From positions 248,001-312,000 of the forward strand of contig NZ_JNAH01000004.1 of assembly GCF_000759885.1 (NCBI RefSeq): 64,000 nt of DNA, given 5' to 3'. A model generated the notes under the pieces. It was not told where the DNA came from and did not search any database. It saw only the letters and a program-made list of their open reading frames with translations. A program made the position numbers and the translations under genes. The DNA is from Prochlorococcus marinus str. GP2. GTDB lineage: Bacteria > Cyanobacteriota > Cyanobacteriia > PCC-6307 > Cyanobiaceae. This document shows positions 36,218 to 46,782 of the stretch, one piece after another (position 1 is the stretch's first letter; each line of letters begins with the position of its first letter).

Positions 36218-39200
36218 TTATTTATGGATTTCTTGTAGTGAGTAAATATCAATATTATTACTTCGAAGAGATTTAATTGCTTTTAAGGCTGCCTTTGCTC
36301 CAGGAATCGTTGTAAAAGTTGGGATATTATATTCTAAAGCAGCTCTTCTCAAATATGCGTCATCATGAAGAGCCTGTGAACCAACTGGAGTATTAATTAT
36401 TAATTGAATAAGTCCCGAACGAATTAAATCCTCTATATTTGGTCTGCCTTCATGTACTTTTAGAACTTCCTCAACTTGAATACCTAAATCAAATAAATAT
36501 TTTGCAGTACCTTTTGTTGCGACTAATTTAAATCCTAAAATCAACAATTCCTTGGCAATTTCATCAAGATTTTTTTTATCTAAATCATTTGTAGACAAAA
36601 AAGCAACGCCCTCACAAGGAACACCATTACCGGCCGCTAATTCTGATTTAGCATAAGCGATTCCGAAATCTTTTGCTAAACCCATTACTTCTCCAGTGGA
36701 TCGCATTTCAGGACCGAGTAGTGTATCAGATCCAGGAAATCTTTTGAATGGTAGAACAGCTTCTTTTACTGCCTGATATTTTGGAGTAAATTCTTCTGTA
36801 AAATTAATATTCTCTAATGTAAAACCCTGCATTAACTGAGTAGCTAATTTAGCAACTGGTTTACCTATAGCTTTTGAAACAAACGGGACAGTTCTGGAAG
36901 CTCTTGGATTTGCTTCTAGTATAAAAACTTTGTTTTCATCATTATCTAAATTGGTAACTGCGAATTGTAAATTAATTAAACCAACAACATTTAGTCTTTT
37001 TGCGATTAATTTAGTCCACTTTCTAACTGTATCTAATGTCGATCTTGAAAGAGATATGGATGGCAAACAGCAGGCCGAGTCTCCAGAATGAATTCCTGCA
37101 GGTTCAACATGCTCCATTAGACCAGCAATTACAACCGAACCTTCTGAATCACATAAAGCATCAACATCTATTTCAATAGCATTATTCAAATATTGATCAA
37201 GAAGAATTGGACGATCAGGAGATACTCTGGATGCCTCAGATATATATCTCGATAATTCATTCTCATTCTTAACAATTTCCATTGCTCTTCCACCTAATAC
37301 ATAAGAAGGTCTTACAACCAAAGGAAACCCTATATTTTTTGCTACATTTTGTGCCTCATTTTCATTACTAGCTAATCCGTTTAAAGGTTGCCTAATATTT
37401 AATTCTTCAAGTATTTTTGTGAATTCCTCTCTATCTTCTGCTAAATCAATTGAGATTGGCGAGGTACCGAGAATTTTTGATCCAGTTCTTAGTCCATCAT
37501 TAGATTTAAGCCACTCAAATAAAGGCATTGATAATTTCAGAGGAGTTTGACCTCCAAATTGAACAATCAAACCATGAGGATTTTCAGTTTCTATTATATT
37601 TAATACATCCTCTAAAGTTACAGGCTCAAAATATAAGATATCACTTGTATCGTAGTCCGTTGATACGGTTTCGGGGTTACTATTAACCATTATTGTTTTA
37701 TAACCATTTGTGGAAGCTTGATATGAAGCATGACAACAACAGTAATCAAATTCTATTCCCTGACCAATTCTGTTTGGGCCACCACCAAGAATCATAATTT
37801 TTTTTGATTTAAAATTTTCTGAAATCTCGCTTTCAAAAACTTGAGAATTTAAATTAATAAAATAGTCCTCGTAAGTTGAATAATGATAAGGAGTTGAAGA
37901 TGAAAACTCAGCTGAACAAGTATCAACAGTTTTATAAGTGGGAATGATTTGCAAATCTTTTCTATATTTTCTTACTTCAAAAAACTCAGAATTAGTCAAC
38001 TTTGCAATCTGTTGATCTGAAAAGCCTAATTGTTTAGCATGTAGCATCAAATCTCTATCTAAATTATAAAGTTCTTTATCCTTCAAAAATTCAATTTCAA
38101 AATTTAAGATATTTCGTAATTTTTCAATAAACCATAAATCTATATTCGTAACTTCTTGAATATAAGAGTTAGTTTTTCCAAGCTCCATTGCTTTTTTAAC
38201 TATGAGAATTCTCTCAGATGTTGGGTTTCTTAAACTATTCTTTAAGTCATTTTCGTTTTTAATTAGATCTAGTGAATCACATTCCCATCCAGAGATACCT
38301 TCTTCTAAGGACCTTAAGGCTTTCTGAAATGATTCTTCAAAAGAACGACCTATAGCCATAGACTCCCCTACAGATTTCATAGATGTACTTAAGGTATTTG
38401 AAGAGCCTTTAAACTTTTCAAAAGCAAACCTAGGCACTTTAGTAACGACGTAATCAATTGACGGTTCGAAACATGCGGGTGTTTTTTTTGTAATGTCATT
38501 AATAATCTCATCAAGTGTATAGCCAACAGATAATAAAGCTGCAATCTTAGCTATTGGGAATCCAGTTGCTTTACTTGCTAAAGCAGAGGATCTACTTACA
38601 CGAGGATTCATTTCGATGACAATTACTTCTCCATTAATTGGATTAATTGCAAATTGAATATTGCTGCCCCCAGTTTCAACACCTACCTCTCTAATAATTT
38701 TCAATGCCAGGTCCCTCAATCTCTGATATTCCTTATCAGTTAGTGTCTGTGCAGGCGCTACAGTAATAGAATCTCCAGTATGAACACCCATTGGATCTAA
38801 GTTCTCAATACTACAAACAATTACAACGTTGTCTGCATTGTCTCTCATAACTTCTAATTCAAACTCTTTCCATCCAATAAGTGATTTTTCAATTAATATC
38901 TGATTACTAGGACTTTCCTCTAATCCTGTTTTACACAATTCGTCAAATTCTTCAAGGTTATATGCAATTCCACCTCCTACTCCACCCAAGGTAAATGCAG
39001 GCCTTATTATTAAAGGATAAGAATTAATTTTTTTTAATACATTTTTTGCTTCAGTTAAATCAGACGCAATACCAGATGGGCACACATTTACATTTATTTT
39101 TTCCATAGATTCTTTAAACAATTTTCTATCTTCGGCTTTATTAATAGCTTTTAAATCAGCACCAATTAATTCAACATTATTTTTATTTAAAAAATCTAAC

Positions 39201-39511
39201 TCTGATAATTTAACCACAAGATTCAAAGCAGTTTGACCTCCCATGGTGGGAAGAATTGCATCAGGTTTCTCCCTTAAAATAATCTGAGAAACAATTTCAG
39301 GAGTTAATGGTTCAATATATGTTTTGCTTGCTATCTCAGGATCAGTCATTATCGATGCGGGATTTGAATTTATTAAGATAATTTCATATCCAGCTTTTCT
39401 TAAAGCTTTGCAGGCTTGAGTACCAGAGTAATCAAATTCGCAAGCTTGTCCAATAACAATCGGGCCAGAACCTAGAATAAGAATTTTTTTAAGATCACCT
39501 CTTTGAGGCAT
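36218..39511 (-). CDS. carB: Carbamoyl-phosphate synthase large subunit
   Basis: 1097 residues, full length, with two homologous ATP-grasp halves: [17 protein letters not shown] and [17 protein letters not shown] mark their pre-ATP-grasp segments, and [20 protein letters not shown] and [18 protein letters not shown] lie inside each grasp domain. A C-terminal MGS allosteric domain ends the protein. Supplies carbamoyl phosphate for arginine and pyrimidines, with the small subunit CarA elsewhere. Confidence 0.97.
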   Translation of the reverse strand: MPQRGDLKKILILGSGPIVIGQACEFDYSGTQACKALRKAGYEIILINSNPASIMTDPEIASKTYIEPLTPEIVSQIILREKPDAILPTMGGQTALNLVVKLSELDFLNKNNVELIGADLKAINKAEDRKLFKESMEKINVNVCPSGIASDLTEAKNVLKKINSYPLIIRPAFTLGGVGGGIAYNLEEFDELCKTGLEESPSNQILIEKSLIGWKEFELEVMRDNADNVVIVCSIENLDPMGVHTGDSITVAPAQTLTDKEYQRLRDLALKIIREVGVETGGSNIQFAINPINGEVIVIEMNPRVSRSSALASKATGFPIAKIAALLSVGYTLDEIINDITKKTPACFEPSIDYVVTKVPRFAFEKFKGSSNTLSTSMKSVGESMAIGRSFEESFQKALRSLEEGISGWECDSLDLIKNENDLKNSLRNPTSERILIVKKAMELGKTNSYIQEVTNIDLWFIEKLRNILNFEIEFLKDKELYNLDRDLMLHAKQLGFSDQQIAKLTNSEFFEVRKYRKDLQIIPTYKTVDTCSAEFSSSTPYHYSTYEDYFINLNSQVFESEISENFKSKKIMILGGGPNRIGQGIEFDYCCCHASYQASTNGYKTIMVNSNPETVSTDYDTSDILYFEPVTLEDVLNIIETENPHGLIVQFGGQTPLKLSMPLFEWLKSNDGLRTGSKILGTSPISIDLAEDREEFTKILEELNIRQPLNGLASNENEAQNVAKNIGFPLVVRPSYVLGGRAMEIVKNENELSRYISEASRVSPDRPILLDQYLNNAIEIDVDALCDSEGSVVIAGLMEHVEPAGIHSGDSACCLPSISLSRSTLDTVRKWTKLIAKRLNVVGLINLQFAVTNLDNDENKVFILEANPRASRTVPFVSKAIGKPVAKLATQLMQGFTLENINFTEEFTPKYQAVKEAVLPFKRFPGSDTLLGPEMRSTGEVMGLAKDFGIAYAKSELAAGNGVPCEGVAFLSTNDLDKKNLDEIAKELLILGFKLVATKGTAKYLFDLGIQVEEVLKVHEGRPNIEDLIRSGLIQLIINTPVGSQALHDDAYLRRAALEYNIPTFTTIPGAKAALKAIKSLRSNNIDIYSLQEIHK

Positions 39512-39617
39512 AATTAAAACTTCATTTATTTCATGCTACTTATAAATCATCAGATGTTAATCAAGTTACTTGAAAAGCAACATTTGTTTCTATAGTATTG
39601 AAAGAAATTAATTTTTT

Positions 39618-40256
39618 ATGAGCGAACTTCAGCGACTTAAAAGTTTGTTGCCTCCAGAAAATGAAAGTTGGGTATTTGTTGAAGCTGCTGCAGCTATAGA
39701 TCCACCCTTAATAACCCTCGAGGAAATCGGTCGTGACGAAGTAGAAATACAAATAGATTTAGAAAAATGGGATAATTTTGCTATTGACCACAGAAATTTA
39801 TTATTTTGGCATGAAGTAGGGAAAATTCAAAATGACACAATACCCAGAGATGGCTGGGAAATGGCTGCTCTTGCAATAGGTCTTGGAGGAGCAATAGGGG
39901 AGCTATGGGTACAAGATGGATTACTTCTATTACTAGCTCTTGGATTATCGAGTTTTGCAGGATATAGGCTATATATAAAGAATAATTCTGAAAAAAGACT
40001 TCAAGACGCTATTCTTGCTGACGAAAGAGCAATAGACCTAGCTTGTAGATTTGGTTATAGCATCCCAAATGCTTATAAAAGCCTCGGAGGAGCTTTAAAG
40101 GAGTTAATTGAGAACACTAGAAAAAAGAAAAAAAGAAGTTTCTTTGAAGATAGATTAGATGCCTTAAGAAAAAGTGCAGAAAAAGCAAGATCAGAATTAT
40201 CTCAGCAAGAAGGTTCAGAAAAATCTGTCTCAAGTGAAAATGTATATGGACAATAA
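39618..40256 (+). CDS. DUF3318-like membrane protein
   Basis: 212 residues. A cyanobacterial signature RLKSLLPPENESWVFVEAA begins the protein. Two membrane segments follow (about 90-106 and 107-122), then a basic helical tail rich in Lys, Glu and Arg. Matches DUF3318. First gene of a plus-strand cluster with rsfS, the CGLD27-like gene and asparaginase. Confidence 0.75.
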   Translation: MSELQRLKSLLPPENESWVFVEAAAAIDPPLITLEEIGRDEVEIQIDLEKWDNFAIDHRNLLFWHEVGKIQNDTIPRDGWEMAALAIGLGGAIGELWVQDGLLLLLALGLSSFAGYRLYIKNNSEKRLQDAILADERAIDLACRFGYSIPNAYKSLGGALKELIENTRKKKKRSFFEDRLDALRKSAEKARSELSQQEGSEKSVSSENVYGQ

Positions 40257-40590
40257 AAGTTTGGTTTATATGGCAGCCAAAGCTTGTGATGAAAAAAAAG
40301 CTAGAGATATTAAGCTAATAAAAATTGATAAAGTTTCGTTTATTAGCGAATGGATATTAATAGCAGAGGGATTATCTGATGTACAAGTTAGATCTATAAC
40401 TAACTCTGTAGAGGGGGAGTTGAGAGAGAAAGCCAAAATTGAACCAATAAGAAAAGAAGGGGTTAGCGAGGCTAAATGGGCTTTACTAGACTATGGTGAT
40501 TTAATTGTGAATATTTTCCAACCAGAAATAAGAAAATTTTACGATCTTGAATCATTTTGGAGTAATGGAGACGATCTTACATTTCCATAA
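40240..40590 (+). CDS. rsfS: Ribosomal silencing factor RsfS (Iojap family)
   Basis: About 116 residues with the Iojap core DYGDLIVNIFQPEIRKFYDLESFW. RsfS binds uL14 on the large subunit and blocks subunit joining during starvation. The start is taken at ATG 40240 or 40246, inside the end of the upstream gene, because the family begins with K-S-L-V-Y-M-A-A-K-A-type sequence immediately after. The longer frame from 40174 is lysine-rich filler. Confidence 0.88.
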   Translation: MYMDNKSLVYMAAKACDEKKARDIKLIKIDKVSFISEWILIAEGLSDVQVRSITNSVEGELREKAKIEPIRKEGVSEAKWALLDYGDLIVNIFQPEIRKFYDLESFWSNGDDLTFP

Positions 40591-40600
40591 TTATCACATC

Positions 40601-41095
40601 ATGAGCGATTCTAAATGCCCTGTCCCTAAGGAACAACAACCCACAAATGAATTCATTGAATTATCAAAATCAATCATTTTTTCATGGCCAAAGACCAAAA
40701 AGTCACTTATTTTTGTATTGATAAAATTTTGGTTAGGTGCTTTTGTTATTTTTCTCGTTATTTCTTCAGGAAGTATATATTTCGAAAAATCAATTTTTAA
40801 ATACATACTGATAAGTTTTTTTAGCAGTTTATCAATACCTCTTCTGATTTCCATAAGATTATATTTAGGATGGAATCACATATTTAAAAGATTAACCTCT
40901 GAAAAAGTTGAGTATGAAGAATCAGGTTGGTATGACGGTCAAGTATGGATAAAGCCATTAGTTTTAAAGGAAAAAGAATCACTTATTGCCTCAATTGAGG
41001 TAAAACCTATTTTAAGAAATTTAATTCAAATTCTTTCTATTATCTTAGTCTTAGCTTTATCAGGAATTTTGCTTTTTCAATATAGTAATTTTTAA
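40601..41095 (+). CDS. CGLD27-like protein (Ycf36, DUF1230)
   Basis: 164 residues, starting at ATG 40601. The N-terminal CPVPKEQQPTNEFIEL is the family hallmark. Two central spans and one C-terminal span follow, with EESGWYDGQVWIKP between. CGLD27 proteins occur across the green lineage and cyanobacteria and are linked in plants to iron deficiency and thylakoid function. Its stop abuts the asparaginase ATG. Confidence 0.82.
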   Translation: MSDSKCPVPKEQQPTNEFIELSKSIIFSWPKTKKSLIFVLIKFWLGAFVIFLVISSGSIYFEKSIFKYILISFFSSLSIPLLISIRLYLGWNHIFKRLTSEKVEYEESGWYDGQVWIKPLVLKEKESLIASIEVKPILRNLIQILSIILVLALSGILLFQYSNF

Positions 41096-42061
41096 ATGAG
41101 TTCAAACTTCAAAAATCTCTACACTTCGAATAATCCCCCTTTACAAGCAACGTTAATAAGAGGTTCAAAAATTGAGTCGATTCATAAAGTTCATGCTGTT
41201 ATTAGCGATAAAAAAGGAAGGGTTTTAATGTGCGCAGGAAATCCAGAATATAAAAGTTTTATAAGATCAGCTTTAAAACCATTTCAGGCAATACCTTTTG
41301 TTAGCAGTGGGGCTGCATCAAAAATTAATAATGCTTCAAAATCAATTGCATTAGCATGCGGTTCACATAGTGGGACAAAACTACATTCGAGGGAAGCCTT
41401 CAAAATTTTATGGGAATATGACATCGACATCAATAATTTGAAATGTCCAATATTAAAAACAAGTCCATTAGAACATAATTGTTCAGGTAAACATGCTGCC
41501 TTCCTAGCCACATGTAAAAAATTGAATTGGCCATTAGAGAGTTACTTAAAGGGAGATCATCCTCTTCAAATAGAAATATTCAGAATAATTTCTGAATTAC
41601 TTGAAATCCCCGTAACTGAAATAAATGCAGAACGTGATGATTGTGGTGCCCCAACACTTTATTTAAAGCTAATAGAAATGTCTAAATTATATTCACTTTT
41701 AAGCAGCTCCGAAAATGCTGAATTAGAGCAAATCAGTAGAGCTATGACAACTAACCCAATAATGATTAGTGACAACAATAAATTTGATACGGAAATAATA
41801 AAGTCCTCTCATGGAAAAGTTATAGGTAAAGGTGGTGCCGAAGGAATTCAGTGCCTTTGTAAATTAAATGATGGAATAGGACTGGCATTAAAAGTTGAAG
41901 ATGGTTCAAGAAGAGCCAAGCATGCTGTAAGTCTCCACCTACTTAAACAACTAGATTGGATATCTGAATTAAGAATCCAAGACATTGAAGAGAAAGTATT
42001 CAATTTTTCTCAAGGAGTGAGAATTGAAGTAAAAGGTCAATTAAAATTCCAAGAATCCTAA
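41096..42061 (+). CDS. Asparaginase (AnsA-like, PF06089 family)
   Basis: 321 residues with the family blocks ALACGSHSGT, EHNCSGKHAAFL and DDCGAPTLYL, and GGAEGIQ near residue 245. The reaction, asparagine to aspartate plus ammonia, is known only for some members. Last gene of the DUF3318-rsfS-CGLD27 cluster. An initiator tRNA follows 45 bases later. Confidence 0.85.
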   Translation: MSSNFKNLYTSNNPPLQATLIRGSKIESIHKVHAVISDKKGRVLMCAGNPEYKSFIRSALKPFQAIPFVSSGAASKINNASKSIALACGSHSGTKLHSREAFKILWEYDIDINNLKCPILKTSPLEHNCSGKHAAFLATCKKLNWPLESYLKGDHPLQIEIFRIISELLEIPVTEINAERDDCGAPTLYLKLIEMSKLYSLLSSSENAELEQISRAMTTNPIMISDNNKFDTEIIKSSHGKVIGKGGAEGIQCLCKLNDGIGLALKVEDGSRRAKHAVSLHLLKQLDWISELRIQDIEEKVFNFSQGVRIEVKGQLKFQES

Positions 42062-42106
42062 AGAAATAAAAAAAACAACACTTCTAGATGTATGCTATGT
42101 ATATGT

Positions 42107-42183
<77 letters not shown>

Positions 42184-42538
42184 ATTTTCATAGCCTCCTT
42201 TAAGGAGACTTTTTTTTGCAGCTACAGTGCTTTTATATAAAAAATATTCACTTTATTCTCTAGATTGTGCGTTATTCAAATGGAATTGAATATCCTAAAA
42301 AAAGGGTGGCCTAAGGATACAATCAAATAAAAAGAAGCTAAGAGAAGATTTGTTAGATAACTACTTGGAAGAAATAAAAGGGAACACATACTTTTTATAT
42401 CTGGGGAAGAAGAATAAAAACTAATAAATAAAGAAGACATGTTATAGATTTTTATAACTAAACGACCAAAATGTGATCTATTTACCTATTTATCATTTTT
42501 AGTTTTTAAAATATATAAAAATTTAAATTTCTAATAAA
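42184..42538. other. Intergenic stretch between initiator tRNA and hli
   Basis: Holds the tRNA terminator (42195-42217). The segment 42340-42424 reads as broken coding sequence in a frame giving KLREDLLDNYLEEIKG but without a valid start. The promoter of the hli gene should lie at 42430-42538, in which no consensus box is convincing. Confidence 0.45.
42195..42217 (+). terminator. Intrinsic terminator after tRNA-fMet
   Basis: CTCCTTTAAGGAG hairpin (six-base arms CTCCTT and AAGGAG) followed by AC and eight T. Ends the tRNA transcript and possibly the plus-strand cluster before it. Confidence 0.8.
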
Positions 42539-42796
42539 ATGGTACTAAAAAAAGAAGACAATATTCGAAGCGAAAGCTTTTTCCCAGATAGTAATTATTA
42601 TCTTGATCTACAAGAAAATTTTAAAGAGACTCCACCCTCAGAAGACCAAATACCTAATATGGGTAGGGATTTTGTATGGCCAAATAGCTATTGGTTTATT
42701 GCGGAAAGAACGAATGGAAGATTAGCAATGATAGGCTTCATGGCTGTCATCATTAATTACACTCTATTTGGATGGATAGCATATCCAATACTTTAA
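42539..42796 (+). CDS. hli: High-light-inducible protein (Hli/SCP)
   Basis: 85 residues with the chlorophyll-binding signature ERTNGRLAMIGF (56-67) and one span (about 62-84). Hlips bind chlorophyll and carotenoid in photosystem II assembly intermediates and quench excess energy. The longer 50-residue N-terminal arm (with PPSEDQIPNMGRDFVWPN) fits the core rather than the short phage-type hli set, though phage relationship cannot be judged from sequence alone. A tRNA-like fragment lies 330 bases downstream. Confidence 0.9.
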   Translation: MVLKKEDNIRSESFFPDSNYYLDLQENFKETPPSEDQIPNMGRDFVWPNSYWFIAERTNGRLAMIGFMAVIINYTLFGWIAYPIL

Positions 42797-42986
42797 GTGA
42801 GGAATTATAATTTTGTTAAAAATGTTGTAAATAAGTCTGAAAAGCATTAGCTGCAATATGCCACATTTGTATTAAAAACATTTGCTATTTATTTTGGCTG
42901 TTTTTTTTTCAATAAGGCTAGTTTCCACTATTTCGCTTTAAAAATATTTAAATTTTGGAATTGCAATAGATAAAACCCTCTAAGTT

Positions 42987-43085
42987 ATGGCTAATGACTT
43001 AAAAGGCATACTTTTATATTTAGGTTTAACTAAATTAAAAGTTTTAAAGGAGAAAACCCAATGGAGTAAATTTAAGCCTTGTTAA
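42987..43085 (+). CDS. Possible small protein (32 aa)
   Basis: ATG frame encoding MANDLKGILLYLGL and a lysine-rich tail ending in Cys. Amphipathic. An AAGTT precedes the ATG, a weak ribosome binding site. Could be real, but the length is close to chance in this composition. Confidence 0.3.
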   Translation: MANDLKGILLYLGLTKLKVLKEKTQWSKFKPC

Positions 43086-43120
43086 ATCAATGCATTAAAT
43101 TTTATAACCAGATTATTAAT

Positions 43121-43150
43121 AAACCGAAGGTCAGAAGTAGAACCTTCCTT
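43121..43150 (+). repeat. tRNA-like fragment matching part of tRNA-fMet
   Basis: The segment matches tRNA-fMet (from its anticodon stem 3' side onward) at 16 of 18 aligned positions, including an unbroken CCGAAGGTC, and retains a GAAG/CTTC T-stem. The acceptor stem is missing and the anticodon region is interrupted. It is in the same orientation as the tRNA, about 1 kb away with hli between. Probably a remnant of tRNA-targeted insertion or a duplicated tRNA. Confidence 0.5.
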
Positions 43151-43266
43151 TTGCATCGTTTTAAAACAGTCTAAAATATATTTCTTAATTTATATTGACT
43201 TAACTATACTTAGTTAAAGAATAAATTAGGATTTTTAAATGCATAAAAATAAGTATTTAAAACTTA

Positions 43267-43377
43267 TTAAAGATCCTTTTGCATTGAAAACTTTAAATCA
43301 ATTCTTACTATTAGTCCAATAATGATAAAAAATATACCAATAAAAGAATTTAAAGATAGCTCCAAAATATCTACCAT
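43267..43377 (-). CDS. Small single-span membrane protein (36 aa)
   Basis: ATG frame starting MVDILELSLNSFIGIFF, with one span (about residues 9-26) and a charged tail. The frame extends upstream to another ATG at 43407 (46 residues). A small amphipathic membrane protein of unknown function, supported mainly by composition. Confidence 0.4.
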   Translation of the reverse strand: MVDILELSLNSFIGIFFIIIGLIVRIDLKFSMQKDL

Positions 43378-43519
43378 AATTTTATTAAACTTTAGCTCAT
43401 AAATCATTTGAATTAAATAGTTTTAAAATAAAATTTTTAAATACGGATGGAAGTTACCACTTTTCCTTAAGAAGTAAGTTAATAATATAGTGTTAAAAAA
43501 ACTATTTGTTTAAGAATTA

Positions 43520-43666
43520 ATGCAGGATTTACTACAGCGTGATCTAGGTTCAAATTTACTATCAATCGCTATTATCATAGGCTGGTTGGGTTTATTTTTT
43601 GTCTTCTTGAGAATATCAACAATTTCAATAAAAAGAATTCTTGAAGCGATATTCAAAAAATCATAA
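43520..43666 (+). CDS. Small single-span membrane protein (48 aa)
   Basis: ATG frame beginning MQDLLQRDLGSNLLS, with a span (about 15-31, IAIIIGWLGLFFVFLRI) and a basic amphipathic C-terminus. The charge distribution is typical of real small membrane subunits in this genus. Function unknown. Confidence 0.55.
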   Translation: MQDLLQRDLGSNLLSIAIIIGWLGLFFVFLRISTISIKRILEAIFKKS

Positions 43667-43739
43667 TAATTATTGAAATAAATCAATTATTTAGAATTAA
43701 CCACATAATTCTTTTGCGAATAAGTATAATAACCTAAAA

Positions 43740-44129
43740 ATGTCAATTCTAGATAAAACTAAAATAGGAAATTCTGTTAAGGTAAATTTAGAACTATCAA
43801 AAGATAGGCTTAATCAAGAAATTATTAATGCTTTAAATATTTCTTCGGTAGGGAAAATAATTGATTTCAAAATAACGGACGGAAAGGGTATTGGGGTGGT
43901 TTTAGAATTATCTAATGGAAAAGAACAATGGTTTTTTGAAAATGAAATCGACCTCCTTGACGAAAATGGTAATGTGATAAAAAAAATTATTGATAAAAAA
44001 GAAAAAAATTATTTAATTTCAGAAGCTTTAAAAAAATTGAAATATGAAAATAAAAATAAGGTTAGAGAGTTACTAAATCCAATTAACTTTTTTCTCTGGT
44101 TAGTTGTATCGTTTAAAGATATTTTTTAA
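43740..44129 (+). CDS. DUF2862-domain protein
   Basis: 129 residues. Residues 8-70 match DUF2862: IGNSVKVNLELSKDRLNQEI, GKIIDFKITDGKGIGVVLELSNG and EQWFFENEIDLL. This small beta-barrel domain is cyanobacterial and plastid-specific. The C-terminal half is lysine-rich with a hydrophobic end (INFFLWLVVSF), perhaps membrane-associated. Function unknown. Confidence 0.75.
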   Translation: MSILDKTKIGNSVKVNLELSKDRLNQEIINALNISSVGKIIDFKITDGKGIGVVLELSNGKEQWFFENEIDLLDENGNVIKKIIDKKEKNYLISEALKKLKYENKNKVRELLNPINFFLWLVVSFKDIF

Positions 44130-44208
44130 ATAAATAAAATATTTTCTAAAATAAAGAAAATTTAAAAATTAATTAAATTAAAAAATTTAGGAGATTTTAA
44201 AGATAGAA

Positions 44209-45204
44209 ATGGAAAAAAATATAATCGAAGTAAGAAATTTGTATAAGTCATTTAATATTTCCTCCAAAGTGCCAGGCTTAAAAGGAACAATAAAGCATTT
44301 TTTTAAAAGACAAACAAAAAGTTTAAAAGTTATAAACGACATAAGTTTTGAAATAAAAGAGGGAGAAATAGTAGGTTTTCTTGGTGCTAATGGAGCAGGG
44401 AAAACAACAATTTTAAAAATGCTTTGTGGTTTAATTTATCCAAGTAAAGGTTCAATTTTAGTTTCAGGCCACTTACCGTTTAGAAGAAAAGAAAATTTCC
44501 TCAAGAAAATCACCCTAATAATGGGTCAAAAACAACAACTTATTTGGGATTTACCACCAATTGAATCATTTTATTTAAATGCATCAATTTATGACTTAGA
44601 CAAGTTAGAAGCGAAAAGAAGAATAAAGAAATTATCAGAAATGCTTGAAATAGATAATGAGCTATTCATACCTGTTAGAAAATTATCGCTTGGTCAGCGT
44701 ATGAAGTCAGAATTACTAGCAGCATTGATACATGAACCAAATATTCTATTTTTAGACGAGCCGACACTAGGTTTAGATATTAATGCACAAAGAAATTTAA
44801 GAGAATTTCTTCAAAAATATAATGAGGAAACTAATGCAACGATATGTCTAACAAGCCATTATATGAAAGACATCACATCTCTATGCAGAAGGGTTATTTG
44901 TGTTCACAATGGATCAATCTCATATGATGGAAAACTTGATCAATTATTAAAAAGAATATCTCCTGTTAAGGAAATATTAATAGTTTGTAGTTCGGAAGAA
45001 GATGCCACTAAATTGGAGAACCTTGGTTTCTCTATTAAAAATAAAACAAAAAATGAAATTACAATAAAAGTTGAAAAAAACTCCGTTACTTCTGCATTGA
45101 AAAACATTCTAAATAATTTTGATATTGATGACCTGTATATAAATGAACCGCCTGTAGATGAAATTATTGGAAAAATATTAATTAAAAAAAAATATGATAT
45201 CTAA
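44209..45204 (+). CDS. ABC-2 exporter ATP-binding subunit
   Basis: 331 residues with Walker A GANGAGKTT (59-67), signature LSLGQRMKSELLAALI, Walker B ILFLDEPTLGLD and H-loop TSHYMKD. The signature is LSLGQ instead of LSGGQ, as is common in this subfamily. A C-terminal ferredoxin-like extension follows (about 250-325). First gene of a three-gene operon; the permease overlaps it by 11 bases. Substrate unknown. Confidence 0.9.
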   Translation: MEKNIIEVRNLYKSFNISSKVPGLKGTIKHFFKRQTKSLKVINDISFEIKEGEIVGFLGANGAGKTTILKMLCGLIYPSKGSILVSGHLPFRRKENFLKKITLIMGQKQQLIWDLPPIESFYLNASIYDLDKLEAKRRIKKLSEMLEIDNELFIPVRKLSLGQRMKSELLAALIHEPNILFLDEPTLGLDINAQRNLREFLQKYNEETNATICLTSHYMKDITSLCRRVICVHNGSISYDGKLDQLLKRISPVKEILIVCSSEEDATKLENLGFSIKNKTKNEITIKVEKNSVTSALKNILNNFDIDDLYINEPPVDEIIGKILIKKKYDI

Positions 45205-45988
45205 TTTGATTAACCATAAAATATTCACCTTACTAAAAGTCCAATATTCAAACATGTTGGAATATAGGGTAGAAATTGCATTATGGGCGATTTCAGGGAT
45301 TATTCCTTTTTTTATGTTAAACATATGGACAAACAATAATCTTAATGAATCAATAAACATTAGTGTAGTTATGCTTTCCAGGTATTTCTTGTGTGCTTTT
45401 TTTGTGAGACAGTTTTCAGTAGTTTGGGTTGTATTTAGCTTCGAAGAAGACTCTCTTATGGGGAGAGTATCTCCTTATCTAATCCAACCATTAAATCCAT
45501 TTTTAAGGTATTTCGCACAACATCTTGCGGAACAAATCACAAGATTTCCTTTCGCAATTATAATTGCATTTTTCTTTTTTATTTTTAATCCAGAAAGTAT
45601 ATGGATCCCAAATTTAGGAATATTAGTATTATCGACATTAGCAACTTTCTTATCTTTTTTAATACAGTTTTTAATTCAATCAATAGTTGCTTGTCTATGT
45701 TTCTGGACAGAGAAAGCATCATCAATCGAGAGATTAATATTTATCCCAACTTTATTTCTATCAGGTCTTTTAGCTCCAGTAGCATCCTTTCCCGAATATG
45801 TAAAATCTTGGGTTTATTTAACTCCTTTTCCATACCTAATCGATTTTCCGGCAAACTTACTATCAGGTAATAAAACAAATATTATTGGAGGCTTTAGCAT
45901 GCAAATTCTTTGGATTCTATTATTGATTCCAATATTTAGAAATATATGGTCAGCTGGGACGAAAAAATACACTGCGATGGGATCATGA
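45194..45988 (+). CDS. ABC-2 exporter permease, first subunit
   Basis: 264 residues, about six spans, of the ABC-2 (PF06182-like) class, with FSVVWVVFSFEEDSLMGRVSPYLIQP typical of the coupling-helix region. Translationally coupled to the ATPase and to the second permease (four-base ATGA overlap). Confidence 0.85.
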   Translation: MISNLINHKIFTLLKVQYSNMLEYRVEIALWAISGIIPFFMLNIWTNNNLNESINISVVMLSRYFLCAFFVRQFSVVWVVFSFEEDSLMGRVSPYLIQPLNPFLRYFAQHLAEQITRFPFAIIIAFFFFIFNPESIWIPNLGILVLSTLATFLSFLIQFLIQSIVACLCFWTEKASSIERLIFIPTLFLSGLLAPVASFPEYVKSWVYLTPFPYLIDFPANLLSGNKTNIIGGFSMQILWILLLIPIFRNIWSAGTKKYTAMGS

Positions 45989-46779
45989 GCCTGAGAAAAT
46001 ATTTAAAAATTTATTCAAAATTTTTGCATACTTCTATAGCTTCGGAATTGGAATATAAAACGAATATAATAATTGATTTAGTTACTGCAATTTTCAGTTT
46101 GATAGGAAGTATTTTTTTATTATCTATTTTCTTTCAAAACAACGGTAGTATTGGAAGCTGGAAATTTGAACAAGCTTTAATAATTCAAGGTATTTATACA
46201 ATATTGAATGGAATAACTAATACATGGTTCAATCCTAATCTTACTGAAATAGTTAAACATATTAGAGAGGGAACTTTAGATTTCGTACTTATAAAACCTA
46301 TTGATAGTCAATTCTACATCTCATTAAAAAAAATAAACCCATCTGGCTTGTTAGAAATTATGCTTGGATTTTTCTTGCTGTTATATTGCATAAGAATCAA
46401 TCAAATAAATTTAAATCTAAGTTTTCTAACTTTATCTTTGGTTACTATAATCTGCTCTATTTCTATTTTATATAGCTTATGGTTTTTTATTTCTACGACT
46501 ACTATCTGGTTTGTTAAAACATGGAATGCAACTGAAGTTTTAAGATCTTTTCTTTATATTGGAAGATTTCCATTGAATTCATTTTCTTTATCTCTAAGAA
46601 TATTTTTTAGTGTATTTATTCCTATAGCATTTATAACTAATATACCTTCTGAAGTTTTCCTAGGAATTTCTCAATTATGGGAAATATTACTTGAAGTTAT
46701 TATTGCAACGATATTTCTTGTTACTTCAAGAAAGTTCTGGTTATTTGCATTAAAATTCTATACTTCAGCTTCTAGCTAA
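45985..46779 (+). CDS. ABC-2 exporter permease, second subunit
   Basis: 264 residues from ATG 45985, which overlaps the preceding stop as ATGA. A longer frame from 45946 is excluded because its 13 extra residues lie in the upstream gene. About six spans, with IREGTLDFVLIKPIDSQFYIS matching the paralogous segment of the first permease, so the transporter is a heterodimeric permease with one ATPase type. Confidence 0.85.
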   Translation: MSLRKYLKIYSKFLHTSIASELEYKTNIIIDLVTAIFSLIGSIFLLSIFFQNNGSIGSWKFEQALIIQGIYTILNGITNTWFNPNLTEIVKHIREGTLDFVLIKPIDSQFYISLKKINPSGLLEIMLGFFLLLYCIRINQINLNLSFLTLSLVTIICSISILYSLWFFISTTTIWFVKTWNATEVLRSFLYIGRFPLNSFSLSLRIFFSVFIPIAFITNIPSEVFLGISQLWEILLEVIIATIFLVTSRKFWLFALKFYTSASS

Positions 46780-46782
46780 ATA

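Larger units (their letters stand above)
42797..43266. other. Low-coding stretch after hli
   Basis: About 470 bases holding one possible 32-codon ORF (42987-43085) and a decayed tRNA-like fragment (43121-43150). An additional 27-codon ORF at about 43240 overlaps a better minus-strand candidate. Otherwise nothing is supported. Confidence 0.45.

Noticed and set aside
43240-43323. 27-codon plus-strand ORF
   Set aside because: Overlaps a longer minus-strand membrane peptide with a plausible span; too short to support by itself.
45601-45870. Out-of-frame plus-strand ORF inside the first ABC-2 permease
   Set aside because: Overlaps a permease supported by operon structure, and its Ser/Ile-rich repeats look like a shifted reading of membrane codons.
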